Origin: Pseudoscleropodium purum
Lineage: Eukaryota; Streptophyta; Bryopsida; Hypnales; Brachytheciaceae
Length of the DNA: 64,000 bases
Reading direction: 5' to 3'
NCBI GenBank assembly: GCA_963969395.1
Contig: OZ017802.1
Span: forward strand, 5,830,501-5,894,500
Below are positions 9,949 to 22,558 of the stretch, piece after piece. Below the pieces are notes generated by a model. That model was not told where the DNA came from, ran no database searches, and saw only the letters and a program-made list of their open reading frames with translations. The position numbers and the translations under genes were made by a program. Within the stretch, counting starts at the first letter, position 1, and each line of letters starts with the position of its first letter.

Positions 9949-11915
9949 ATGTCCGGTCCAGGCAAAGGAAGATCAGTTTCCAACGCCCCGAGGCCAACTG
10001 AAGGCTTCGACTCGTTCGCTTCTGCATTGGTGAGGCGCTTGGGTTTGCTGCCAAGTCTCAACTTCCCTTGCTCACAATGCTACACCAGCAGCGTCGTGGA
10101 GCTAGCGTTGGCTTCTAGACCCGTCGAGGGACCCACTGTTGCATCCCCGCCAAGTAACGCCGAAGCAGAGGAGACTCAGCACCCGGAGGCTGTGTTGCAG
10201 AATGATTCCTCAATGCATCCTGAAACTGGAAATGTGAAGAAGACTGGAGTGAGTGGGAGTCCAGAGAAAGAGGAGACTACGTTGTTGGCGCGTGTACACA
10301 GCACCATGGCATCGTCCAGTTGCGATGTCGCGGGGGGCGAGAGCTCCAACGGTCGTGCGACCGAACCTGTGTTTAAGGTCAAGCGGAAGAGCAAGAATGT
10401 GAGATTAACACTTTCATTGCGTTCAAGAATCTGCTCATTTATGTAAACATGTTATTCATGAATAATCTCTGCTTTCATTTTCTTTAGAATAACTACTGAT
10501 TTTGCTTTACATTCGGAGCGTTTTAGTTTTTCCCATTTGCGGTTGTAGGGAGAAGCTCTTGAATTGACAATGGCGCATATTTCCCCGCTCTTCAGTCTGC
10601 ATCTTCCCATTGCTGCTAAGCAGTTGGGAATCTCAATGACCACACTGAAGAAAGTGTGTCGAGACAATGGACTTCATCGCTGGCCTGGCCGAAAGGTAGA
10701 CAGTCACTAAACTTCTGATTTTAAAATTCCTTCAAGTTCCATAAGCATTTTGAGTGTGAAATCGATCAGGCACCTTAGTGTCATGTGTACGTGCGCGTAT
10801 GTTGCATATGTCAGCCTTTTTCCCAATGCCGGACTTGCTTATGCGTGTCTGCGACCCTGCGTGCTGGGTGGTGTCGACTGCACATACTCCTGCAGAGCCT
10901 TGGTAATGCTGTGTTGTGACCTCAAGTATAGTTATCTGCTGAAGAAATCTTGTCCTATTCCAGCGACGTAGTCCAGTCCACCCAACTCTTCTGGAATCTA
11001 TATCGTTTTTGTGATACTAACTATGCTGTACTCAAGACTTGCCTCTCGTCCTAACTTGGTTTGCCCGTTAATATGCATCCAGGTCAGGGGGTTGAAGAGC
11101 ACAATAGACGGGATAGAGCGCACCACAGTGGGCCAGGGAGCTGACTCGGGCAATTTGAAAGCAGCGAGCATGAGGTCCGAAATACCAAAGCTGCAGCAGG
11201 AGTTGGACGAGTTTTGCCACGGCACTCCCGCGCAGATCACAGAAAAAATGGTACCATATATTAGCACACCCACCCACCAAGCATTCTGTTGGTACTGCAC
11301 GATCAATGTTTCCCAGGATTTCACGACCAATATCAAATTTCGCAATCAAACATGCTGGCGTTTCCTATATCGATGACCATCTACTTGCTGATCATTTGAC
11401 CATGCTTGCTGTACTTTACATCTGCTGATGATCACCTAGCTCGCTGATGATATAATTCATTTGGATCATTGTGTACTTGATGTGTGCAGCATTCTCCAGC
11501 AGTGATTGCGACGAATGTATACAAGCGTCTCTATTACAGGCATCGCTGGCGCAACCGGGAAGAAGGAGCTGAGGAGCAGCCAGAGCGGAAGCAGAAGCTC
11601 TCCCCCTGCACAGATGACGACACTCCTGCAAACCAGCCAACACCAAATGCTGACAAGCGCAATGCCTGTCCGAGCCCCCGGAAGTATATCCGGTCAAGAC
11701 CCCGTGGAATCTTGCGGTCAAGTTCGCGCTTGGGTTCCAGGGACAGTGAGATGAAGGTCGGTGACATTCAGGGGTTGTTGCCCGAGGTGCACGATATTAC
11801 AAACCTGTCAGGACGTGAGGTTCCTGAGAGTGTTGTGCAGGCTCAGAATGGAAACAACATGACTCCGGAGTCAGAGATTGGTGAGGGGGGACTGGGGACG
11901 GAAAAGTGGCGGTAG
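9949..11915 (+). CDS. RWP-RK domain transcription factor, RKD-like, four exons
   Basis: Exons are read as 9949-10398, 10549-10695, 11083-11250 and 11490-11915, all in phase 0 with AG/GT borders, giving about 396 residues. Exon 2 and the start of exon 3 encode the RWP-RK DNA-binding domain (about residues 151-205): ISPLFSLHLPIAAKQLGIS, then TTLKKVCRDNGLHRWPGRK and V-RGLKS. The signature RWPxRK is intact. Exon 1 (residues 1-150) is a low-complexity Ser/Pro/Glu-rich region ending in the basic run KVKRKSKN, a possible nuclear signal. The last exon is basic then acidic (YYRHRWRNREEGAEE). I see no PB1 or GAF-like region, so it fits the RKD group rather than the NIN-like proteins. RKD proteins act in the nucleus in egg-cell and gametophyte programmes; that role is family knowledge. 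The ATG at 9949 is the first in frame. A duplicated FPF1 upstream module lies just before it. Confidence 0.85.
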
Positions 11916-12404
11916 AGGAGGAGTGTGCCTCTGTTGCTGAACAGAGTGCCAAGCGTCCCAACACGGAGTCACTATGCGGGAAGTACGGGAACAGAGAGCT
12001 GCAAGACAAAACCTCCCAAAATGAGTGCTAGAAAAAGATGCCTTTCGCTTTTCTGAAGGCCTTCTCCGTCTTCTTCAACTTCTTTCCCAGAAGCTTGTCA
12101 GTCTTTTTAGTACTAACTAGTCTATGTTTCAATTGCTGCTGCCATCCTAATGTTCTTGTACTCCAAATCTCTGCATCTGTTTTCAGCATTCCTTGCCTCC
12201 ATCATCTCCTCACTAGCTTTGATACGATTAATTCTCAGATTGTGCTCCGCTGCTGCCATCTCCCTGTCTGGCAAACACCCCATATCACTGTCTCAGACTG
12301 AGCACTAATTTCAACATGTGTACATGATACGCCTGAAATGAATTACCATGTTTCAATTAATAGAAAGAAGAGGAGACGACATTGGTTGTTACAGAAGCCC
12401 ATAC
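11916..12404. other. 3' flank of the RWP-RK gene
   Basis: Mixed-composition DNA after the TAG stop at 11913-11915. The first part continues GC-rich and probably contains the 3'UTR. A polyadenylation signal could not be assigned. Confidence 0.35.
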
Positions 12405-13170
12405 CTCCTCTTCCTCCTCAATTTTCTTGTTTAGCTCGTCCAACTGCTTGGCTTGCGCCATCAGGGTTCCAATCTCATCCCGGTTCTCTAGGCTGGCAGT
12501 ATGATTACAAAGCTGCTTTAAATGTTTCACAAGCAGAGTCAATCTCGCGATCTCGCCCGTAAAGCATCTCGTTCGAACTCTACTTCCTGAAATTCCACTC
12601 CGTCAGTTAATTCAGCGACCAAATATGATGAAAATTTCAAACTTGAGAGGTAGAGGATACTATAACCGTTTGGGACCGATCCCGACTCCTAGCCTGTATT
12701 AACCCATGCCACCAACGGCAACTCATCCGGGAACTCATCTCCACACTTAATTGAACTTACAAGCAGGTCGTGTACAAATGACTTGGTTGGCTAAATGTCT
12801 AAGTATGACCTCGTGTCCTTGAATGCCAATGAGGTCGTCTACTTTCCTTCAACAGTGGTCTTCAACACCCCACTTTCAAATTGCATAGGAAATTTATACA
12901 GTGATCAAGATTTGAACTCAAGATTTGAACCCGATGATCTCTATTTTACGCGAGTTTCATCTAGAGATCACTTTAGCCTTCTCCAACTAAGAGTCACTCC
13001 ACAGACTAGCTAGTAAAACACTGAAAAAAATGCACATGTACAGTGAGGGTCTGGTTCTAGAGCAAGTTTTGGAATCTACTTTGGTATGAGACACCCGGGC
13101 ATCAGTTCGAAGCCGGTTGATCTTCAAAGTTCCGATTGAAGAGTCCCGATTTTGTTCTTCAAAGCTGCAC
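12405..13170 (-). pseudogene. Coiled-coil-like exon remnants
   Basis: On the minus strand, 12586-12405 has an acceptor (TTTCAG before 12586) and a donor (GAG then GTATGG after 12405). One frame is open and reads TLLVKHLKQLCNHTAS, LENRDEIGTLMAQAK and QLDELNKKIEEEEE, a heptad-like charged pattern. Upstream in another frame the same exon reads EFERDALR, which would continue as GEIARLTLL after a single-base shift, suggesting a frameshift. Further upstream on the same strand, at about 13170-13085, are LKNKIGTLQSEL and, in a shifted frame, KINRLRTDARV, again coiled-coil-like. This looks like a decayed gene for a coiled-coil protein. I do not recognise the family, and a real short exon of a live gene is not excluded. 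Confidence 0.35.
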
Positions 13171-14099
13171 ATGCATCGTTCTACAGCATCACATTAGTTC
13201 TTCAGATGTTGAATCCACGCCTACCTTAAAAGAACCTGCTCACAATTCCACAGAAATCTGGACCAAAGACTAATATACAATTTTTGTGAAGTGAGACGAA
13301 GCATTGGGGAAAGAGAAAACCAACCTTGAATCTTGGCCCGTAGTTTCACTCTCCCTCGTGGATTTGAAGATTTGGCAAGCAGGTGCACAAATAGAGCTTC
13401 AGAGAATCTGCTATAAACTTCCAAGGGCAGAAACCAACTGTCCAACCGAAATTTTTTCTGACCTACCCAACCCACACACCTCCAACCCTGTTTTACATGA
13501 AACTCCCACTTAGTGGTTTCTTAATCACAACCTTTGATCTTCATGATTCAAGGGTGTAGAACTTAGCAAGTTGAAAAAAAAAAAAACAAAGGTAACTATG
13601 GGTTGCAACTTGTCATAGCAAATGGGGGCACAGTTTTCATCAACAAGGTCACTGGATAAAGGAATTTGATCCTATCAACACATACAGAGCAAAGGAAAAC
13701 AAGCATTGTTGTTCTAGAATTTGGATGATTTAGCAACATTTAATATACATTTTATTACAATGGTCGTATTTCACAAATTTAGCACTTTCACCAATAAAAA
13801 AAATAAAAAAATTTGGTACTAGGTTGTTTGAAATATATACCAATCCTTGAAATGAATGGAAAAATAGTATATGGAATACCACCATTTTAACAAAATCTCC
13901 TATGTATTTATAGCAACATTTTGGATGGTGATGTAGCCATGCATGTTTTTTTAGCAAACCATGTGTTCTATACTAATCCTTGAGTACATAATTCTTTATA
14001 ATTCCTTAATGATATCGCCCCTTGATTATAATTACTTTATAATGCATTCTAGTCCAATCTCAATGGATATAATTTGTTTTAATGTAGAATATTCTTGTA
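13171..14099. other. Intergenic stretch, no gene recognised
   Basis: The first 350 bp are of higher GC and could hold more of the decayed minus-strand gene, but no convincing frame is seen. From about 13540 the sequence becomes AT-rich. Confidence 0.4.
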
Positions 14100-15436
14100 G
14101 CCCTTAAACAGGCTTGGTTGGTGATTTAGGCAATATAGCGATTTTGGGCATGGTGTAAGTGATGATCAACAAATCTTTGGCCCAAACTTTGATAGAAGGT
14201 GTGGGGTATGTTTGTTTATCATCATATCATGTGAGCAAAATTCCATGACATTTGAATACAACAGTCAAAAGTTATGGCCTCAAATGTTATTTTTTTCATA
14301 ACTAGATCATTTGGGTAGATAAAAAAAATCACTTTTTTCAAAAACAAAAATTTGAAATTAGTTTCTTAGAGTTACAAATATGTGGAAAGCTTTGAATCAT
14401 TCCATTTTGATCAAGGAATTAAAAGTTATGAGAATTTTTTGTTCGTGGGTAGTTTTGGATTCTCTACTCTAAAATAAACTTTGAAATCCTTTATCTTACT
14501 CAATTTTCAATATTTTTGGAAAAAAATAATATCATAGGATGTATATTTTTTATTACAACACTTCATCTATTGGGATTGGCATTTTTCAATTCCATAATTA
14601 AATTCTTAGCAATCTAGTTTTTGAATCATTCTTTCCTACTATCTACGTACTATTTTTTTCCTATAAATTGTACTATTCCAAATGATCTAAAATATTTCAA
14701 GCATGTGGCCAACTTGTCTAGGAAAACAAATCCAAAGTAGCACTACTATTTTGGTCATATTTTCTACAGTTGTCACATTGGGCGAGTTAGGGTCATTGGA
14801 CAGGACGGACGGGTAGTCCAGACCAGACATGCAATCCATCAGATAGCTTTCAAAATTTAGTGATTCAAATTTTTCCAAGTAAAAAAAGATTACCATGAGT
14901 TACCTTTGTTGCATGATGTGGCATTCCTAATTGGGGCGGGAATGCTATTTGGATAGGGCGCAAATGTTAATTAGTCAGGGCGTGGATGTTATTTGGTTAG
15001 GACACAAACGCTAATCAGTCAAGGCGGTAAGTTCACATCAATTTCTTTTACCTTCATAGATAGTCAATTATATGTTGATTACATTAGACAAGCAGCACCT
15101 CTACTGGACGGGCGAATTGGATGAATGGACAAGCGGACTGTCCGTCCAATGTGACAACTCTGATTTTTTCATTGAAAAGTGAATTGTGAAATGCAGCTGC
15201 CTATTTTTTGCAAGGCCAAAAAAAGGATTTATGTGAATTAAAATGCTAATATCTACCAATCTACATAGTGGAATTCTCTAAAAAAATTTCCACATCTTCT
15301 AAAACCATTCGACTACAAGATCCTGTAGTTACATATGTCAAAAAAAGTTTTTTTTTCAAAAATTTGGTACTTGTCCTAGAAATGGCAGTTTTGGGGCATT
15401 TTTGTTAAAACATAGTCAAAGAACTTAAAGGGTTAA
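14100..15436 (-). mobile_element. TTAA-bounded element, copy 1 (reverse orientation, with nested insertion)
   Basis: Its 5' end on the minus strand is TTAACCCTTTAAGTTC at 15436, followed by the family order: a TTTGACTATGTTTT-like block, AAAACTGCCATTT and GTACCAAATTTTT. Inner landmarks are GAATCATTCCATTTTGATC and CCAATGGGATTGGCA-like blocks. The 3' end near 14100 is degenerate. A smaller inverted-repeat element is inserted at 14768-15159. No open frame of transposase size. Confidence 0.6.
14768..15159. mobile_element. Nested small TIR element, AGTTGTCACATTGG family
   Basis: The left end AGTTGTCACATTGGGCG matches the reverse complement of the right end, CGTCCAATGTGACAACT, with one mismatch. 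The interior holds GGACGGACGGG and GGACGGGCGAATTGG, which contrast in GC with the host element. It interrupts the TTAA element: flanking T-rich tracts (ATATTTTCT and GATTTTTTC) could be a degenerate 9-bp target duplication, which would suit a Mutator-type element. A cousin sits at 23281-23481. Confidence 0.65.
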
Positions 15437-16685
15437 ATTAAGAAGGAATCCAAAAATGTTATTATATACATCAAGGAATTATCCTTTAAAGAAAATAATA
15501 GTATTAAAAATCTACTTATATGAGTTTTTTAATACATGTATCATAGGCCATAAGGCCAAACTACCTATCTTTGAATTGTTTTTAATAAAAATTTAAGATT
15601 CCTTTATTATTAATAAAACACTATAAATGAATTTTATTTCTAATTGAGGGTAACTTCTTGTATGGATTTTAAAAAATTATTCATAAATATTCCACTTCTT
15701 TATATATATATAATTTTATTTTTTATTTTTTATTTTTTTAATAAATATATAATTTATCAAATATTTTCTACACTTTATTTTATTTGATCTTCATCTAACT
15801 TTTTAGTCCTTTTCATAATTTCATTTAATGTAACTAATACAAACCTATTATTTAAGATGTTTGAAGTTTTTAATGTCAATGATGCCTATGTATAATAGCA
15901 AAGTTGTATATCATGATACTCATCTATATAATTTCATTTGATATGTTGATATGCCTTAAACTATTTACTATATGCATCCAATAGTAGGTGCATTTTGCAA
16001 CAAATTTGGTATATTGCAAGGCATTCACTTTAATAGTTTGTATATTTTTCAACAACCACATTCTTTTAGCAATCATTCAGATCACAAAATTGGCTTTTCT
16101 AATGAAACAAATATGTATGTAAAATTAGAAATTCAATCCTTTCTAATGACCCATTATACCCAAACGCACAAATTTTTCATAAAATTTTATTGAATTTCTA
16201 AGTGAAAAAATACAATCCCTATGGTGGATCAATGTATAGGCTTATATACACCTTTAGTAGTAGTTGAATATAACATGAAGAAATTGGAAGGTCAATTCAA
16301 ATGATAGGACATCAAATTTGTGAAACAAATTTGTAAACCAAAAAAAATTGCATTTGCATAATTATGCCATAATACACAATAATATGTTTGTGTTTATTGT
16401 AGCATCTTGATATTTTTTTAGCATATTATAATTGTATATTGTAGTATGTAGAGGTCTTCCATTATTTGAAATATAGTGAATCTTGTACCATTTGATATAG
16501 TATAAATTTTTCACATTTGCCTAGTTTCCACAAAGTTGATCAATGAATTTTACTAATCTTCATCTACTTGTACCTTACTCATTTTAAGTCTATTTCCTAA
16601 GAGTTTTATGTTTTCAAAAAGCCCTAGACCTCTTCTACAAGTTTCAAAGGCTAAATTTGAAATAAAATCTAATTCTAATGATTTG
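15437..16685. other. Very AT-rich stretch without features
   Basis: No coding frame, no tRNA. An AT run with TATATATATA lies near 15700. Confidence 0.5.
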
Positions 16686-16689
16686 AGGA

Positions 16690-17775
16690 TTGTTGCAAGA
16701 AACACCAATTGTTTTGAGTAGCGTTTTAAATTGTCTGGTTTGTATCTAACACTATAACTTTTGAATTATGAATTTAGTGCCCAAAATAAATCTCTGTTTT
16801 TAGAGTTCTTGATTGCAATTGTATCCTTTATTGTTCAAAATTTAGAAAAAATCATTTTATTAAATAGTCATTTTAAGAATTATTTTTATTAAGTACTCAT
16901 GCTTTCAGATTTAGGGGATTTTATACTAAATACCAGTTCAAATTAATGATTTTTGGTTGAAATTTCTGTAGTATATTTCTATAGTAGATGGACATGTTCC
17001 TACCAATGAACATTTAAGAAAACATTATTTTATGACCTCCACATTTGTGCAAAGATGCCTCTTTGCATGCGCACTTGTAAACATTAGAAATGCTTTTGTT
17101 CCTCTTTTGTGGTCAAATCTCATCACCAAAAAGTCCTCTAAAATTTTCAATTTTTAATTTTGTTGAAAATGGATTTTCCTATTTTTTATAAATAAAAATG
17201 TTCAACTATATATTTTCTTCACCAAAATTTTATTAACAAAAATTTGTTCCAAAAAATACAATTTTAATTTGAAAAAAATAATAAAATCAATTTTCAACAA
17301 AACTAAAAATTTGCATTTAGAAAAGACTTTATGGCTATGAGATTTGATTAAGAAAACAAGGTCAAAAGCATTTCTAATGTTTACAAGTGCGCATGTAAAG
17401 AGGCATCTTTGCACAAATGTGGAGGTCATAAAACAATGTTTTCTTAAATGTTCATTGGTAGGAACATGTCTATCTACTATAGAATTATACTACAGAAATT
17501 TCAACCAAAAATCATTAATTGGAATTGAGTATAGAAAATCCCTTAAAATCCAAAAGTGTGACATATTAACAAAATTGACATTTGAATATAAAATAATTTT
17601 TTTAAATTTCTAAAAAATAAGAAGTATGATTACAATCAAGTTAACATAAAAAAAAATTTCTATTTTGGCATTGAGTGTAAAATTCAAAAGTTATAGTTGA
17701 TGACAAGAAAGTCATACTAATTGTGATGTGAAAACAAGTCAATGTTCTTGAAATGACCAACCTTGTTTTTCAAGC
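16690..17775. repeat. Long foldback (hairpin) element
   Basis: Two arms of about 0.5 kb, 16690-17200 and about 17260-17775, are imperfect reverse complements around a centre near 17230. The best match is the block with GACCTCCACATTTGTGCAAA, at 17035-17054 on the plus strand, and its complement near 17408-17427; an adjoining block carries CGCACTTGTAAACATTAG. Further out, GATTTTTGGTTGAAATTTCT pairs with AGAAATTTCAACCAAAAATC. The right half has diverged relatives at 57060-57480. No gene inside. Confidence 0.75.
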
Positions 17776-18728
17776 AGTTAAAGCATCTTTTAGAAAAAAA
17801 ATAACCTGTAGGATTCATTTCTTAATGCAAATTTTACATATTTTCAAAATAAAAAGTTCTTCATGGTTTAGTTCGCTTACTAGAAAAATCTCACTATTGA
17901 AATTAGTACATTTTAATTTCATTTTAAAGATATTAATAATTTAGATTTTCCTTACATCTTCTATCCACTTCTACATAACAATTTTTTTAAGTATAAAAAT
18001 AATTTGTTTTAAGAAAGAAAATTCCTTAGACTCTCAATTTAATTCTCTACCATAAATATTTAAAGCTCAAAATTTAGTAGTGCAAAAAATTAAAGTTAAG
18101 AAGGTTCAAAGTCAAATTATCTAGTGCCCAATGTATAGAAGAATTTATTTTTTTCACTTTAAATGCATGTATCTTGTAATCTATGCAATCAAAAATTTTG
18201 AATTTTTTTTCTATACATCCTCATACTAATTAGGTGTAAGATCCTATGGTTAGATGTGCAAAAAGAATAATTTTCAAAATTTTTACTCTTTAATTGTAAA
18301 AACAAAAAACAAACAAGCAAAGTTTTTAAGTGTCAAATTAGGAGCTCATAGCATGCAAAATTTCTTTCAACATGATCTCAACATCAAAAACACCTTTTTC
18401 ATTCATAGTATCAAGAAATGGTCCACAAATTTTGAATTAACCTCTTAACTACCCGAGGCACCAAAATCTAGTGTTTGCTAAACTTTGAAGTTAAATAAAA
18501 CCTAAGTAAGTTGTTATTTTTAGTAGTTTATATTTTTGAAAAGTTTTTCTTGAAGTCTAGTTTGATTATCAAAAATTCAATCTTGAAAATAAATGATAGT
18601 GATTTTTCTATTCAAGATTTTGTATAAGGGTACCTATTGCAATCTTGACTTCCTTGTAGTGTTGAGAGCTCTTAGAAATGAGCCTAAAATACAATAGATC
18701 TTGGAGATAAATTGCATTAAAAATTCAT
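17776..18728. repeat. AT-rich DNA sharing sequence with 58350-58830
   Basis: About 17780-18250 is diverged but colinear with 58350-58830. Landmarks are AGCATCTTTTAGAAAAAAAA then TAACCTGTAGGATTCATTTC, ATTAATAATTTAGATTTTCC and TTAGGTGTAAGATCCTATG. It is thus a remnant of the same subfamily as the TTAA-bounded element at 58000. The rest shows nothing. Confidence 0.55.
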
Positions 18729-19669
18729 TTAACCCCTAAAGTTCCATGACTCTATTTTCCTTGAAATTGCTTTAAAACTGCCATTTTTAGTACAATAGTA
18801 CAAGTACCAAATTTTTGGAAAAAAACTTTTTTTGAGACATATAACCATAGGATTTTGTAGAACAATAATTTGAAAAGATGTAGAAAAAATTTCAGAACTT
18901 TCCACCATGTGGATTGCAAGATTTTAGCATTTGAATTGACAAAAATACTTTTTTTAACCCTGCAAAAAATCAAGCCGCTGCACTTTACAAGCTCACTTTT
19001 CTATGAAAAAATGTTCAAAATGGTAGTGCTTCTTTGGATTTGTTCTTCTAAACAAGTTGTTTACATGCTTAAAAATTTTCAAGTCATTTGGAATTGTACA
19101 ACATATAGGAAAAAAATAGTAAGTAGAAAGAGATAGAGAATGATTCAAAATACTAAATTGTTAAGAATTTAAATATGGAATTAAAAAATGTCAATCCCAA
19201 TGGTTGTAATGTTCTTACAAGCAATATACATCCTATGATTTTATTTTTTTCAAAAACTATTGAAAATTGAGTGAAATAAACAACTTCAAAGTTTATTTTA
19301 GAGTACAAAATGCATAACTGCCCACAGACTAAAATTCCTCATAATTTTTGACTCATTGATTGAAATGGAATGATTCAAAGCTTTCCACACATATATAAAT
19401 ATAGAAAATCAATTTCAAATTTTTAATTTTGAAAAACATGAATTTTTCAGATCTGCCCAAACTGCCCGAGTTGAGAAACAAACAACATATTGGGCCATAA
19501 CTTTTGACTCCTATTTCCAAATGTCATGAAGTTTATTGCATATGAAAGATATTCCTTGTCCACACCTTTTGTTAAAACTTCAGCCTAAAATATGTAAATT
19601 TCTAGTCACAATGACCTGCCCAAAATTTCTTTACAACCAAATAACATAGTTTGGTCCTTTAGGGGTTAA
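18729..19669 (+). mobile_element. TTAA-bounded element, copy 2
   Basis: It begins TTAACCCCTAAAGTTCC and ends GGTCCTTTAGGGGTTAA: inverted ends of about 10 bp, each abutting TTAA. It is 941 bp with no transposase. TTAA on both sides with ends starting CCC is what piggyBac-type non-autonomous elements show; that class assignment is an inference. Conserved interior blocks are AAAACTGCCATTTT, GATTGCAAGATTTTAG, TGGAATGATTCAAAGCTTTC and GGGCCATAACTTTTGACTC. Confidence 0.7.
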
Positions 19670-21859
19670 GAAAGTTGTAAAGTAGATTTTAAGAAGCCAT
19701 AATTTGATAAGAGTTATATATGTTATGCCAATTAACCTCATATTTTTTTGGTCACCAACCTTTTACGTTTGTCTTGTGAAAAGAGGATTGAAAGACTTCA
19801 CATTACTTTTGTAGTTTTAATATCCTCATAGTCAAACATTATAATCTTTTACTCCATGAATGATATTATTGTGTTTGTTTGTTTTTTTATGAAATCTCTA
19901 GCATGTTTTGTTTGAATTTGTATGGTTACAATTCAAAAGAAATTAATACAACTTATCAAGATGTTGGCATTTTGTTCAATTTAGAGCAAATTCCAAGAAG
20001 CTCAAAACAAGCCTTGGGCATTTAGGGTTAATGATTGTTAATTGAATTTCATGATTTAAGAAATTCAAATATATTTTTTTCAAAAATCAATTTCTTAATT
20101 CAAAAAATTCTCAAAAAATTCCATTCAATCAATGAGAGAAGAATGCTAAAAAGAATAGTTTGTAGAATTTCAAATCTACTTCACTTAGTGCATTAGGTTT
20201 TTTATATTTTACACCTATAAACCTTAGCTATGATCTTCAAATCAAATTAAAAAGAATTCAACTATATTAAGTACTTCAATTTTATATTATAATCTATAAA
20301 AAAATTTATAAATTATAATATAAATTAGTATAGTTTGAGGTTTTTATATTCACAAATGAAAGTTAGAATGAAAATTAGTAATGAATTATATTTTTTATTT
20401 TTAAAAATAAAAATAAAAATAAAAATCATACAATACTCTAAAATTTTGATTCTAACACATTGAACTTGCATTGCAATAATTCATTAAATTTTTTAAAATT
20501 TATTTAATTTTTCAAATAAAAAAATTCATTAACTTATGAAAAATAATTTTCTTAGTTTGAATTGTATATAAAAGATAAACATCATGAAAATTACAATTAT
20601 GTAAAATTAAGACACATCTTCTTTTAGGGTGAATGCAAGAAACATTAGTACTATTTTGTGTCACACACTCACACTTGTAGTAGTTGAGTTGTCATTGGCT
20701 ATAACTTTTGCAGAGTGAAGCCAATGTATTTGAATATTTTTTTGAAAGTACATACCTAAATATTAATTACAACACTTTATTTATTTTTAATCAAAAATTA
20801 TTTTATATTTATATTTCAATTTAGCTTATTTGTCACATTTTGTAGTTTAGGGTTTTTTTTGTATTGGGGACTACTCAAAATTAATGATTTAGAGCTAAAA
20901 TTTGTGTGGGCTATTTCTACATTAGAGAAGGATGTGCCCACCAAAAGAAACTTTAAAAGAACTTAATTCTAGATATGTCCTCTACATTCATACAAATAGG
21001 GCTCCCTTGCATATGCAAATTTGAACATTGAAAATGGTTTCAAGTCTTCAAGATCATTCTTTTGGTGAAATATGTTCATCATAAAGTCTTCCCAAATGGA
21101 ATTTTTTTGGTTTATTGGAAAATTATTTTTCCTATTTTTTACAAATTAAAACGTCAAAGTACCTATTTTTATGAGATTTTGCACTTTTTTAGTTCTTCTA
21201 TTTAAACAATTTTTCTATACCTTTTCCTCCCTAGGGTAGTCTCTTCTTAAAGGTTTATACATTAAACATATTTTCCACATTATTATTTTTAATTATAAAT
21301 ATCTTCCAAAAAATTATGAATATTGTGGATAATGCAACAAAAACCGTTGGTCTTTCTTGTATTCACCTTTTAGAATTCATGGACCTTTGGTGGTGAGGTT
21401 GGATCTTTCTTCCTTAATATTAGCAAATAATTATTTATTAATAAATATAAACTAAAAATTTGATATTCAATGATAGAAAAATGAATAATTGTATTTCTAC
21501 AAACTTTGTTTGCTTTGAATTTGAAATATAAATCTGAAATTATTCCAAACCAATCATGAAGATTATTAGGATTTTTGCATCACCTATTTATTGAAGTTAT
21601 ATTGATTGATAGGCCATTCTTAGAGTAGAGAATAGCAGAGGGGTTTTATAGAAAAAATATTTGCATTTTTGAAGACTTGAGAATTTATGTGTATGAATTT
21701 TAAAAATTTCCTTCATAAGTTCATGTAGGAGTTCCAAAGCTAGCACAAAAAATTGCTACTAACATCTTATAGTGTATATAATTGTTCTCAAGATTAAATA
21801 ATATCCAAATTGTAAAAATATGATTGTAGATCCTAGAGAGTGCACCTATGTGATATAAT
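19670..21859. other. AT-rich intergenic DNA with diffuse repeats
   Basis: No gene. At about 20015-20035 there is a lone TTTAGGGTTAA terminus of the TTAA-type family. The segment 20680-21260 is colinear with 57490-57980 (ATTGGCTATAACTTTTG and a GTCACACTTT-like block, then CCTATTTTTTACAA). A low-complexity AAAATAAAAATAAAAATAAA tract is at about 20403-20425. Confidence 0.5.
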
Positions 21860-22400
21860 ATTTAAAGAACTTTCTTTACTAAGCTAATAAATCTCTACCA
21901 TCAATCTTGAATGTTTACGACTTTCTCAAAGATGGTGAAAAGGATGGGACCATGTCTCTCAAGTCTCAACTACTCTCCCTCTTCTCCATCAACCCCATTG
22001 CACAATATAACTATGAAAATGACAAGGAGAGAGATATGTAGTTTTCGACCTCAATAGTATCATCCATTATGACATGAGTACTTTTACTATTGTCTTCCCA
22101 CTCAAATGCAAATTAACTCAATAAATTCAAGTGTCACTACATGCTCAAGAACTCTTGAGTACTTGTGGTTTTGAATTGGATTCAAAATAAGCTAATCTTC
22201 ATTAATTATGCCTTCAAAACTTTTACTTGAGGTGTTCCTAACAATAAGTTGGAGAATGTATTATTCATCTAGATGAGTCACTCCACAGTTGGCACTCAAA
22301 AGAAGCATGGCAACATAAGAATGCATACAATTTCCTTGGGAAGATCAAGGAAATGGAAGTATTTATGAATTCTTAATCCTTACAATTATTGATATACTAT
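21860..22400 (-). repeat. Dispersed repeat, FPF1 3'-flank type, copy 2
   Basis: It is colinear with 23700-24160, the region 3' of the intact FPF1-like gene. Shared blocks include TTTCTCAAAGATGGTGAAAA, ATGTCTCTCAA, AGGTGTTCC then AAGTTGGAGAATGT, and TATTCAT followed by GA(C/T)GAGT. The differences are mostly C-to-T and G-to-A relative to the gene-linked copy. Confidence 0.55.
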
Positions 22401-22558
22401 TTTTCATGTCTATGTGCCCTAACTATCAATTTGCTACTAACATTCCATGGTCCATACCATTCTCAAGAAGAATATACAAACTCTAAACATATGAGTGTAG
22501 ACCCTTGACAACGTACCAAATGAACTTGATATAGAACTTGAACAAAAGGAGCTCTCAT

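Noticed and set aside
10750..10971. A 73-codon plus-strand frame between RWP-RK exons 2 and 3
   Set aside because: It lies in the intron; cysteine-rich composition but no motif, and exons 2 and 3 join the RWP-RK domain cleanly across it.
11416..11767. Long minus-strand frames over the RWP-RK last exon
   Set aside because: GC-rich coding DNA gives long antisense frames; the sense exon has splice sites and joins in phase with the RWP-RK domain.
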